Positions 6,552 through 13,925 of a DNA stretch of 14,499 nt are shown here, piece after piece. A program made the translations under genes and the position numbers. Under the pieces are notes generated by a model that did no database searches, was not told where the DNA came from, and saw only the letters and a program-made list of their open reading frames with translations. This DNA is from Hungatella sp. UBA3402. GTDB lineage: Bacteria; Bacillota; Clostridia; Lachnospirales; Lachnospiraceae. Location: assembly GCA_002358555.1 (NCBI GenBank), contig DEPC01000158.1, positions 1 to 14,499 on the forward strand, read 5' to 3'. The first letter of the stretch is position 1; every line of letters begins with the position of its first letter.

Positions 6552-7153
6552 ATGGAATTAAACAAAATCTGGATAAGTGGATATTAGCAGAGAAAGCCAT
6601 CAAACGAGGATATCAAGTTCTCAGTTTTGACTTTCCTCAGCATGGAGAAAGGGTTTATGAAACTAACTTTATTATGCCAAATGAATGTGTTAAAGAATTA
6701 ATGATAATGTACAGATATGCTGTACAACAATCTAAGAAAATTTCTCTTTTCGGATGCAGTATGGGGGCATATTTTGAGCTTTTAGCTTTTGCAGATAAGG
6801 AAATTGATAGAGTGTGGTTTCTTTCTCCAGTGACAGATATGGAGCGAATAATTCATAATCTGATGGATTATTGCCAGATTAGTGAGGAAGAGTTCAAACA
6901 GAAAATCTTTGTTCAGAATGATATAGAACCACTATATTTTCCCTACTATGAGTATGTGCGCAGCCATCCGATTAAAAAATGGCAGCATAGAACATACATT
7001 CTTCGCGGAGAATTAGATACTATATGCGAGGCAGCATATGTAGAAGATTTTGTAAAACATTTTGGTTGTGAACTTACTGTACAGGAAAATAGCATAAGTA
7101 AAGGGCTGTTGAAAAATGATAGATTTATACGATATGTTTTAACAGCTTCATAA
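6552..7153 (+). pseudogene. Alpha/beta-hydrolase gene remnant, N-terminally deleted and frameshifted
   Basis: ATG 6552 has an excellent RBS (GGAGGA, 8 nt upstream) but its frame stops after 11 codons (MELNKIWISGY). The homologous body continues in another frame, open to 7153: AEKAIKRGYQVLSFDFPQHG, then the nucleophile elbow LFGCSMGAYF (GxSxG), the LSPVTDMERII stretch and the acid region ILRGELDTI. In relatives of this clostridial family, as I know it, a strand with the HG oxyanion motif precedes the AEK...GYQVLSFD segment; here it is absent, so an internal deletion with frameshift near 6565-6590 is likely. The C-terminus (LTVQENSISKGLL) also lacks the GEH/HxH segment that carries the catalytic His. 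The first in-frame ATG, 6674, has no good RBS. A truncated 159-residue product is possible but would be catalytically dead. Confidence 0.8.
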
Positions 7154-7167
7154 TCTAATTTAACCTA

Positions 7168-7271
7168 TTGTGCTAGTAAAAGTGGTAGGTAGAAGTAATG
7201 CAGCAGACCAGATACCCCACAGGACAGAGAGCAACCTTTTTCCGAGCGTTACTTCTGCTTAACTAGCACAA
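7168..7271. repeat. Nested inverted-repeat element between convergent genes
   Basis: The outer arms TTGTGCTAGT (7168-7177) and ACTAGCACAA (7262-7271) are perfect over 10 bp. Inner arms AGAAGTAATGC (7191-7201) and GCGTTACTTCT (7246-7256) match over 11 positions with one T-G. The unpaired sides between the two stems are unequal (13 and 5 nt), and the central loop is 44 nt. The whole 104 bp could fold as a branched RNA or be a miniature mobile element. I checked for the SRP RNA core (GGTCAGG, GGAAGGAAGCAGCC) and did not find it. Confidence 0.7.
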
Positions 7272-7293
7272 CAAGCAATTTATTTCCTCTTAA

Positions 7294-10200
7294 TTATTTC
7301 ATAAAATCAAACAGACTCATCTGCTTCATACTCTCCACATGTTCACTGTTTGGTCTAGCCTTCTTCCGTTCTACAATTTTCTCAGGCAGTTTGTCCATAA
7401 ATATAGAAGCTTCGCCAGAGGTTGTCAGAATTAGTTCTTCTTTTGCTCTGGTCATACCCACATAGAGAAGCCTTTTTTCTTCTTCTACATCAATTTCTCG
7501 CCCTTGATATTGTAAAGGAATCATTCCCTTTTTAACTCCATATAACAGCACTACTGGAAATTCCAATCCCTTAGAGCCATGAAGAGTCATGAGACTTACG
7601 GCATCTGAGGTATAGCGTTTTCCACCACAGCGTTTTAAGTCACTTTCCTGACCAAAGACAAGGGCATCCAGCAGTTCGCTCATTGTTTTATAAAACACAG
7701 TCATAGACAATAATTTTTCCATAGCAGAATCATGTTCCAGCTCCATATCTGATATCCATGTAGATAAAATAGATTGGGGGCGACCCTTTTTACACAAGTT
7801 TTGGTATTTTTCAGCCATAGTTTCATAAACGCATTGGGAGATGCAGTCTTCTTCCAGATTCCACAAAAGCTTTAGACAGAGCTTTCGTGATAAACTATCC
7901 TCTGGAACCAAGACACTTCTAAAAAATCCCAAGGTTCCCCTCACAGAAGGGTTGTCCAAAAATTCCTCCCGACCAGTTACAATATAGGGAATCCCCTCTT
8001 TTTTCAGACATTTTTCCAAAAGTCCTGCCTGACGATGAGTTCGATAGAGAACTGCAATATCTCCAAAGCTTCTTGGTGCACGGTTATCTGGACAGGAAAA
8101 GCCTTCCTCCATATCTAGCATATCAATTCCCCCAATTAGTCGATTGATTTCCTTTGCAACAAAAATAGCCTCAGCCATTTCACTGGAAGCTTCAACCAGG
8201 CGGACTGGAAGACCAGACAGGCAGACTGGTTCCAGCACAGAGCTCTCCTTACTTGTCAATACCTTTTGAGCTGCATTTAATATCTCAGGAGTGGAGCGAT
8301 AATTCTTCTTGAGGTAGATTATCTCCGTGTTTCCATCTTTCTGAAACCGCAAGAAGCTTTTGGCATCTGCCCCTCGAAATCCATAGATTGCCTGGTCAGG
8401 ATCCCCAATAATAAACAATTCTCTACTTATTTTGTTCCATTCCTCGATTAAACAGTATTGCAAAGGACTGATATCCTGAAATTCATCTACTAAAAGATAA
8501 GTAAAATTCTTGGAAAATTTTTTCCAGATTTCATGGTTATCTTTTGATAACTGTAATGCTTCTAACAGAAGGTCATCAAAATCAAAGGCACTCATCGCTG
8601 CAAGCTTTGATTGGTAACTGTCTATTGCTTGGTTTAGATATGGCAATTCTAAAGGTTCGGACAGAGGTCCCTCTCCAAATCCAGAGGTTTTCTTTATGGA
8701 TATCTGCTGCAACAGACGGCTTGGCTTTATCGTTATCCCTAATTCTTTGATAATTTCTTCTGCGATTTCTAGGGTAGCGCCTTGGTCAGCCAGTAAAAAT
8801 TCCCGTCCAGATTTTTTGAGCAGCTCATAACAAATATTGTGAAAGGTTCCAATATGAAGATTTTGTATCGCCCTCTTGCTTCCAAGCAATGCTTCCAGCC
8901 TCACTTTCATTTCTAGGGCAGCCTTGTTTGTAAAGGTAACAGCAGTGATTTCTGAGGGTTTTGTCCTACGATTCTGCAAAAGGTAAAGAATACGGGAAAC
9001 CAAAGTTTTTGTCTTTCCAGTTCCTGGCCCAGCAATGACTGCAATTCTTGAGCAAAGAGAATTAACGGCAAGAGATTGTTGGGAATTTAAGCTTTCCTCT
9101 TGTACAGGAGGTTCTGAAATCTGCTTTATATTTGAATTTGAAGCATGGACTAGCTCGGTTTTTTCTGTATAACTTTGGTTTTCAGTGGGAGTATTCTTAT
9201 CATTAGCTGGTATATTGTCAAGCCCTTTATCGAAATGGAACATACTCATTTGACCGTCCATGGAGTCAAGCTCTGATGGTTCAAACAGCTTTATAATTCC
9301 ATATTCTCCATCAAACCCTGGAAGTCGTATAACTTTTCCCTTACGGAGACGCCGAATCCCCTCTGCAACTAGATAGCCTGCTTTTTTCTGAATCTCTTTG
9401 GTGGGAATCTCTCTGAGAATAGAAAATTCATTTCCTAAGTTTCCAAGCATTTCCTCATATTGTTTTTGAACCTTTATACTGGCAGTGGAAAAGCCTGTAG
9501 AAGCTGCGATGACCTCTGGCAAAGGCACTAAACTCTCAAATTTTTTAGCTCCTTGCCGGATAAATCCTTCCTCTCGGTCTGCTAACTGTTCAATGCGATG
9601 AGATACTCCTAGCGTAAGCTTTTTCCCGCAGACAGGACATATTCCATGGTAAGACTCTGCCTCCTTGGGACTTAGGCAGAGATTACATTTTCTATGACCG
9701 TCAAAATGATATTTTCCCTCCTCTGGAAAAAATTCAATGGTTCCTATCAAGCCTTTTCCTTCCTCAACAGCCCCATACAATCCTTCATAAGAGAGTTCAA
9801 TCTCCATAAGATTTGCTTCTCTTCCAAGCTTGGCAGGAGAGTGGGCATCTGAGTTAGAAATCATCTGCAGCCTATCTAAAGCTGACAAACGCCAGTTCAT
9901 AGGCGGGTCAGAAGAAAGACCTGTTTCAAATGCTCGTATATGAGGGCTTAAATCTTCAAAACATTCCTCAATAGTATTAAAGCTGGAAAATGCTCCAAAC
10001 ATGGAAAAATGCGGCGTCCAGATATGTGCTGGGATAAAGATAGCTCTTGGGCAGAGTTCTAAGGTGATTTCAAGTAAATCTCGACTGTCAAGGCCCAAGA
10101 TTGGTCGGCCATCAGAATGGATATTGCCAATCGTCTCAAGTTTTCGGGCCAATCGCTCGGCATCTTCAAGCCCAGGAAGAAGGATTAGATTGTGCACTTT

Positions 10201-10503
10201 TCTCACTCGCCCATTTTTCTTATAAATAGAACTGATTTCACCAGAAAATACGAATCTGGGACAACGATTTCCTTTAGGCACTCTGTCATTTAGGCAGAAT
10301 TCTTTCTTTAATACATAAAGGCCATCTTCGGCAGGAACTAGCTTTTCGCTTAATTCCTTCCGCCATGCTGGATGTGTAAAATCTCCGGTTCCCAATATAT
10401 CAATACCCTTGCGCTTTGCCCAAAAATCTAGATGCTCTGGAGTACATTCCTTGCTGGTGGCTCTGGAATACCGAGAATGGATGTGTAAATCTGCGATATA
10501 CAT
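7294..10503 (-). CDS. Endonuclease Q-like PHP nuclease fused to UvrD-type DNA helicase
   Basis: A 1069-residue DNA-repair-type fusion. Residues 1-410 match the EndoQ family (PHP fold), which nicks DNA 5' of deaminated bases and abasic sites. Metal ligands are visible: DLHIHS (His7, His9), GTGDFTH (Asp41, His44), SGE (Glu89), KVHN (His104), PAH (His160) and SNSDAH (Asp219, His221). A Cys4 zinc site follows (Cys273, 276, 289, 292). After a polar linker (about 423-470), residues 471-1069 form an SF1A helicase: Walker A AGPGTGKT (491-498), Walker B VDEFQD (672-677), GDPDQAIYGFRG, NYRSTPEI, TLHGSKGLEF and LLYVGMTRAKEE. Candidate beta-clamp motifs are QMSMF (418-422) and QMSLF (1061-1065). The start at 10503 is set by AGAGGA 7 nt upstream and a promoter whose start point lies inside any longer ORF. 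Likely role: nick at damaged bases, then unwind. Substrate range and coupling are inference. Confidence 0.9.
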   Translation of the reverse strand: MYIADLHIHSRYSRATSKECTPEHLDFWAKRKGIDILGTGDFTHPAWRKELSEKLVPAEDGLYVLKKEFCLNDRVPKGNRCPRFVFSGEISSIYKKNGRVRKVHNLILLPGLEDAERLARKLETIGNIHSDGRPILGLDSRDLLEITLELCPRAIFIPAHIWTPHFSMFGAFSSFNTIEECFEDLSPHIRAFETGLSSDPPMNWRLSALDRLQMISNSDAHSPAKLGREANLMEIELSYEGLYGAVEEGKGLIGTIEFFPEEGKYHFDGHRKCNLCLSPKEAESYHGICPVCGKKLTLGVSHRIEQLADREEGFIRQGAKKFESLVPLPEVIAASTGFSTASIKVQKQYEEMLGNLGNEFSILREIPTKEIQKKAGYLVAEGIRRLRKGKVIRLPGFDGEYGIIKLFEPSELDSMDGQMSMFHFDKGLDNIPANDKNTPTENQSYTEKTELVHASNSNIKQISEPPVQEESLNSQQSLAVNSLCSRIAVIAGPGTGKTKTLVSRILYLLQNRRTKPSEITAVTFTNKAALEMKVRLEALLGSKRAIQNLHIGTFHNICYELLKKSGREFLLADQGATLEIAEEIIKELGITIKPSRLLQQISIKKTSGFGEGPLSEPLELPYLNQAIDSYQSKLAAMSAFDFDDLLLEALQLSKDNHEIWKKFSKNFTYLLVDEFQDISPLQYCLIEEWNKISRELFIIGDPDQAIYGFRGADAKSFLRFQKDGNTEIIYLKKNYRSTPEILNAAQKVLTSKESSVLEPVCLSGLPVRLVEASSEMAEAIFVAKEINRLIGGIDMLDMEEGFSCPDNRAPRSFGDIAVLYRTHRQAGLLEKCLKKEGIPYIVTGREEFLDNPSVRGTLGFFRSVLVPEDSLSRKLCLKLLWNLEEDCISQCVYETMAEKYQNLCKKGRPQSILSTWISDMELEHDSAMEKLLSMTVFYKTMSELLDALVFGQESDLKRCGGKRYTSDAVSLMTLHGSKGLEFPVVLLYGVKKGMIPLQYQGREIDVEEEKRLLYVGMTRAKEELILTTSGEASIFMDKLPEKIVERKKARPNSEHVESMKQMSLFDFMK

Positions 10504-10549
10504 GTAATTTCCTCTGCTTTTCTTCATATGAATGATAATTTTTATGCTA

Positions 10550-10578
10550 ATTCTAACAAAACTGATTTTCTCTGTCAA
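10550..10578 (-). promoter_or_regulatory. Sigma-A promoter of the nuclease-helicase gene
   Basis: On the - strand, TTGACA (10578-10573), a 17-nt spacer and TAGAAT (10555-10550). Transcription would start near 10543, about 40 nt before the ATG at 10503. The upstream in-frame ATG at 10578 is therefore excluded as a start. Confidence 0.88.
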
Positions 10579-10697
10579 TCTGCCCTGTCTGGAAGAAAAG
10601 CGTAAATTTACCTTTGGAAATTGGAGAGATGCCTATATTTTTTGTTTCCTGATATCTTATTTAAAATTGAGTTTTTACTACATTCAAATATGAAAAT

Positions 10698-10994
10698 CTA
10701 CTTACTTCTTATATACTGCTTTAACTGATCATAAAAATTCTCCCTAGTTCCAGCCATAATCACAACAATTATCTTATTTTCTAAATACTCTACTGTATAT
10801 GCCAGTTCATAATTTGTTTTATTATAATAGATATCATACCCATATATCCCTGAAAGCTCGCCGATTTTTGCTTTTCCAATGGTATGATCTTCTCGAATGC
10901 TATCAACTGCCTCTTGATACAGCATTTTTAATTTTTTATCTTTCAGTTTTTTAATAAATTTCGCTGCTGGAGAAAGAAAGCGTATCTCTGTCAT
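10698..10994 (-). CDS. RelE/ParE-superfamily toxin
   Basis: A 98-residue protein with the layout of small type II toxins: N-terminal strand (MTEIRFLSPAAKFIKKL), two helices, then a beta-sheet core (GELSGIYGYDIYYNKTNYELAYTVE, broken here only for description) and the C-terminal MAGTRENFYDQLKQYI. This matches the RelE/ParE superfamily, whose members are ribosome-dependent mRNA nucleases or gyrase inhibitors; which activity applies here is not clear. The ATG overlaps the antitoxin stop codon (ATGA at 10994-10991), and GGAG lies in the end of the antitoxin gene, so translation is coupled. Length and basic N-terminal half fit the family. Its partner is the AbrB-type protein encoded immediately upstream. 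Confidence 0.85.
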   Translation of the reverse strand: MTEIRFLSPAAKFIKKLKDKKLKMLYQEAVDSIREDHTIGKAKIGELSGIYGYDIYYNKTNYELAYTVEYLENKIIVVIMAGTRENFYDQLKQYIRSK

Positions 10995-11371
10995 TTTGCT
11001 TTCTCCGTATCAAAGATATCGTGATAGGAAATATATCCTGTGTCTAAGGATGCAATCTGTTCCGCTTCCACAAGCATTTCCTCTATAGCTGGACGTATCT
11101 GCTTCTGTGCCTTTTTAAAGCGTTGCAGTAAATCATTGCCACTATATCCCTGTTTAATTAAATCTGCTAAGATATATTCTGCAAATTCTCCCCCTATATT
11201 AGCTTTAACTGGGCGAATCACCAGTTCATTTCCACGCATGATACACTCTGCCTCTGTATCAAATTCTAACATATTATAAAATTTCAGTGGTATTGTTATT
11301 TGACGTTTCGCTGAAATACTGACTTTTTTGATTTCCATAGGAACTTTGCCTTTCGTCGTTACTGCTGACAT
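10991..11371 (-). CDS. AbrB/MazE/SpoVT-type antitoxin
   Basis: A 126-residue protein. Residues about 14-55 form a swapped-hairpin AbrB domain (VSISAKRQITIPLKFYNML, then AECIMRGNELVIRPV), which binds DNA as a dimer. The C-terminal half (56-126) is helical and acidic near the end, fitting a toxin-wrapping region. The start at 11371 is supported by AGGAGG 9 nt upstream; the internal Met12 has no RBS. It should neutralise the RelE-type toxin encoded next and repress the shared promoter. A perfect inverted repeat over the -10 box is a good candidate operator. Nothing here shows whether the module is active for stability or phage defence, or is merely resident. Confidence 0.87.
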   Translation of the reverse strand: MSAVTTKGKVPMEIKKVSISAKRQITIPLKFYNMLEFDTEAECIMRGNELVIRPVKANIGGEFAEYILADLIKQGYSGNDLLQRFKKAQKQIRPAIEEMLVEAEQIASLDTGYISYHDIFDTEKAK

Positions 11372-11411
11372 TTCGATATCCTCCTATTTATTATATGCAA
11401 ATCAAGGAAAT

Positions 11412-11470
11412 AATATTCTTTGTTTCTTTGTATCTAAGAATATTTTATCCAAATTTTTAGTATATGTCAA
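11412..11470 (-). promoter_or_regulatory. Toxin-antitoxin promoter with overlapping operator
   Basis: On the - strand, TTGACA (11470-11465), a 17-nt spacer and TAAAAT (11447-11442). A perfect 9-bp inverted repeat, AATATTCTT (11412-11420) and AAGAATATT (11436-11444), separated by 15 nt, overlaps the -10 box and the start region. This suggests autorepression by the antitoxin or the complex. Confidence 0.82.
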
Positions 11471-11648
11471 GCGAATTTAGGCACTTTTTACTAACTGACA
11501 AAGCTCTGGTTAAAGATATGTCAAGTTCAATATCACCTTACAATTATCATGCAAGTCTCTTGAAGAGCTCCATAAAAATCAGTAAAATCAATATTTTCCT
11601 GGCAAGATAAGGTGTTTACTACTACGCTATTTTTAATAAATAACTTAA
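11471..11648. other. AT-rich spacer between divergent TA and bioY promoters
   Basis: With the flanking promoter regions this is part of a 472-nt gene-free stretch (11372-11843). It holds no open frame of note and no clear hairpin followed by T residues. Confidence 0.5.
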
Positions 11649-11679
11649 TTGTAAACCTTTATTTAAAACAAGTTGACAA
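11649..11679 (+). promoter_or_regulatory. BirA-like biotin operator
   Basis: TTGTAAAC (11649-11656) and GTTGACAA (11672-11679) are inverted half-sites separated by 15 nt, with one mismatch between arms. The match extends outward through AA/TT. The half-sites resemble the TTGTTAAC/GTTAACAA signal of the biotin repressor-ligase BirA. The gene downstream is bioY, and the right half contains the -35 hexamer, so biotin-bound BirA would block polymerase. The arm spacing should be compared with clostridial BirA sites, because it may be slightly short. Confidence 0.75.
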
Positions 11680-11701
11680 TTTGATTTTAATATGTTATAT
11701 T
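11673..11701 (+). promoter_or_regulatory. Sigma-A promoter of bioY
   Basis: TTGACA (11673-11678), a 17-nt spacer and TATATT (11696-11701) preceded by TGT, an extended -10. The start near 11708 leaves a leader of about 135 nt before ATG 11844, in which I see no convincing riboswitch fold. Confidence 0.88.
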
Positions 11702-11843
11702 TTCCAGGAAGAAACATAGTTCTATCTTCAGAATCCAATTTTAGGTAATTGTGAAAATCTATACGATTCAAAAGACTAAGATTTTTATCCAAGCTTTGAG
11801 TTCACAAGCACCAGTCTAATTTTTATAGGAAAGGATTATAATT

Positions 11844-12437
11844 ATGAATTTGATATCTCGAGCTTCGCAGGTTTCAACAAAAAGTAAGAGTATTTCCACC
11901 CAACATCTTGTTTTGGTAGGAATGTTTGCCGCTGTGCTTACAATTATTTCTCAGATTTCCATTCCTTTACCCACAGGAGTTCCCATTACAATCCAAGTAT
12001 TTGGAATTGCGCTTGTAGGAGCTGTACTGGGATGGAAACTGGGATGCTTGGCTACAATCGTGTACATACTTCTTGGCTGTGTTGGGCTTCCTGTTTTTTC
12101 TAATTTCCAGGGAGGAGTCCAGCGTCTAGTGGGAATGACTGGAGGCTATATTCTGGCATGGCCGATTATGGCAGTTTTATCAGGAATCAGGATAAAACAT
12201 GAGAATCAACTGGTATGTCAAGTAGTCCCTATTGTCCTTGCCATTGTGGGCTTGATGGTTGTGGAGTTTGTGGGAGGATTTCAATGGTCTATTCTGACTA
12301 CAGAAATGTCCTTTGGAGCGATTATGGCGTATTCCTTTGCAGCATTTATTCCAAAAGATATGGTACTCACGGTTTTGGCAGTTATTCTTGGAAGGCAGAT
12401 TCGCAAACCATTAGTAAAAGCCGGTTACTTAAAATAA
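11844..12437 (+). CDS. bioY: Biotin ECF-transporter S component BioY
   Basis: A 197-residue integral membrane protein that binds biotin with high affinity and, with the energy-coupling factor module (EcfA, EcfA', EcfT, not in this window), imports it. The protein has about six hydrophobic segments after a polar N-terminus of about 18 residues. Family features visible are PLPTGVPITIQVFGIALVGA, with the conserved TxQ; the central GLPVFSNFQGGVQRLVGMTG followed by GYILAWP; and the C-terminal FIPKDMVLTVLAV helix. Length is normal for BioY. ATG 11844 is preceded by GGAAAGGA 8 nt upstream. A BirA-like operator indicates repression when biotin is plentiful. The 3' end lies within the terminator hairpin. 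No biotin synthesis genes are adjacent, consistent with uptake rather than synthesis. Confidence 0.95.
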   Translation: MNLISRASQVSTKSKSISTQHLVLVGMFAAVLTIISQISIPLPTGVPITIQVFGIALVGAVLGWKLGCLATIVYILLGCVGLPVFSNFQGGVQRLVGMTGGYILAWPIMAVLSGIRIKHENQLVCQVVPIVLAIVGLMVVEFVGGFQWSILTTEMSFGAIMAYSFAAFIPKDMVLTVLAVILGRQIRKPLVKAGYLK

Positions 12438-12451
12438 GGTCCGGCTTTTTT
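12416..12451. terminator. Bidirectional terminator overlapping the bioY stop codon
   Basis: AAAAGCCGG (12416-12424) pairs perfectly with CCGGCTTTT (12441-12449). The stem is followed by T residues on both strands, and the bioY stop (12435-12437) sits in the 16-nt loop. It serves bioY on the + strand and the MBL gene, whose stop is at 12455, on the - strand. Confidence 0.9.
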
Positions 12452-12454
12452 CTA

Positions 12455-13711
12455 TCAATCTAATTGTAATACAATATTTCCATCTTTTGTACAGTATTGT
12501 TCTCGAACTTTCAATCGTTTCATCCAATTTTGAGTCTCTATGGTTCGCCATTTGCCGCTGTTATATCCGTTGCCATCGTCATTATCCCATAGCCATTGAG
12601 GGGTGGGCCATAGACAGATGCTGGGGGAAATGGTCTTATAAACTTCTTCACCAACCCCATTTTGTCCATGATGAGCCATCTGGACAATATCTGCCTCTAA
12701 TCGGTTTCCAAGTTCTCTTGCAAGATGACTGCCACCTTCATAAGATAAATCACCTAGAAACAATATCTTTTTTCCAGCAGCCTGAACCATATAAGTAATA
12801 CTGCTGTTGTTGACTGGGTCGCTGTTTAACTCATAGCGGTCATTTAAAACAGTAATTTGGAGATTATCCACAAAAATCTCATCGCCTTTTCCAACGGAAT
12901 CACACAATACCTCTTCTGGAAGGGTAGCAAATTCATCCATCAGATTACCCACCAATTCTGCATCGTCAGGGGCAACTTCTTCATACCAGCTAAGAGGAGC
13001 GAGAGAGCAATAGATTTGATTGATGGAAATTTCATGTCTTTTCTCATTTAATATGTAATATAAGGCACCTGCATGGTCCGAGTGAGGATGGGTCAGCAGC
13101 CATGCATCCACAATGCCTCCATGCTCTTTAATCACATTCAGCAGATATTCGCCATCTTCCTCCCAGCCTCCATCAATTACAACCAAATAGCCATTTTGAG
13201 AACGAATTAGGGAACTGAGCATCTGGGAACCTCCCTGACTTTCTAACATAGCTAATTCTGTTCCAGATTCTTCAAAAATTCTGGTTGATGATTCGATAGA
13301 AGATTCTTCTTGCATATCAGGTTCTTCCATTTGTTCCAAACTTTCTGCTTCAATAGGAGGAGCCTCCATGCTTTCATTGGTTTCCAAAGTCTGTTGAGAA
13401 GCCTCTGATTTTGGACTATTGTCTTGGACTTGTCCAGCTTCTTCTGCTTCACTGAAAGAATTTATCGATTCTTGACCATCCTCTATAGATTGCATGGGAG
13501 AAGATTCCAAAGAAATATTGTTTTCTTCTTGGCTAATTTCCTGTGATTGGTTAGAAGATGAAGAATCCTCTGACTCTATGTCTATTGCTTGAAACGATGC
13601 AGATTCTTGGGTTTTTGGAGCTGAAGTTGCTATAGTCCTATTATTGGGATTGGAAGCCAATACTGTTGTACTTAAAATAAAACATGCTAAAGCGCTTTTT
13701 CCTATAAACAT
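12455..13711 (-). CDS. Exported MBL-fold hydrolase with acidic Ser/Gln/Glu-rich stalk
   Basis: A 418-residue protein from the start at 13711, chosen because AGGGGA lies 9 nt upstream; the ATG at 13741 coincides with the expected transcription start and has no RBS. A signal peptide covers about residues 1-20 (FIGKSALACFILSTTVLA). Residues about 34-155 are low-complexity, dominated by Ser, Glu and Gln with Pro, a flexible acidic stalk. The C-terminal half is a metallo-beta-lactamase fold: VVIDGG, the metal motif THPHSDHAGA (His208, His210, Asp212, His213), FLGDLS (Asp321) and AHHGQ (His347, His348). It most resembles the MBL domain of ComEC/Rec2-type and related extracellular hydrolases, without their membrane parts. 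The substrate is unknown; a phosphoester is plausible. No LPXTG-type anchor or lipobox is visible. Confidence 0.85.
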   Translation of the reverse strand: MFIGKSALACFILSTTVLASNPNNRTIATSAPKTQESASFQAIDIESEDSSSSNQSQEISQEENNISLESSPMQSIEDGQESINSFSEAEEAGQVQDNSPKSEASQQTLETNESMEAPPIEAESLEQMEEPDMQEESSIESSTRIFEESGTELAMLESQGGSQMLSSLIRSQNGYLVVIDGGWEEDGEYLLNVIKEHGGIVDAWLLTHPHSDHAGALYYILNEKRHEISINQIYCSLAPLSWYEEVAPDDAELVGNLMDEFATLPEEVLCDSVGKGDEIFVDNLQITVLNDRYELNSDPVNNSSITYMVQAAGKKILFLGDLSYEGGSHLARELGNRLEADIVQMAHHGQNGVGEEVYKTISPSICLWPTPQWLWDNDDGNGYNSGKWRTIETQNWMKRLKVREQYCTKDGNIVLQLD

Positions 13712-13744
13712 AAGTAACATTCCCCTAATATAGTTTGTCATCTT

Positions 13745-13774
13745 ATTTTAAAGGATAAACCACTAAAATGTCAA
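13745..13774 (-). promoter_or_regulatory. Promoter of the exported MBL-fold protein gene
   Basis: On the - strand, TTGACA (13774-13769), an 18-nt spacer and TAAAAT (13750-13745). Transcription would begin close to 13738, leaving about 27 nt with AGGGGA before the ATG at 13711. Confidence 0.75.
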
Positions 13775-13925
13775 GTAATTGCCATAATTCGACGGTTAAG
13801 GCATTCTTTGTCTGAAACTGCTTTAGCAATTTTGATATCTTTACTTTAACTTAAAAATCGTTTTTTAGGAGAATTTGACGAGCGATTCTAGGCTCCATGA
13901 ACTTCCCAAACAGAAAATTCGCGGT

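Noticed and set aside
7168..7271. Possible SRP (4.5S) RNA because of the TTGTGCTAGT terminal stem
   Set aside because: Neither strand contains the conserved GGTCAGG or GGAAGGAAGCAGCC core.
10504..10578. N-terminal extension of the nuclease-helicase to an ATG at 10578
   Set aside because: The promoter -35 and -10 boxes lie inside this stretch, and the RBS fits only the start at 10503.
11702..11843. Possible riboswitch in the 135-nt bioY leader
   Set aside because: No strong stem, terminator or known aptamer signature is visible. BirA control at the operator accounts for regulation.
12487..13051. Two + strand ORFs (12487-12798 and 12857-13051) opposite the MBL gene
   Set aside because: They are antisense shadows of the MBL coding region, without RBS or family resemblance.
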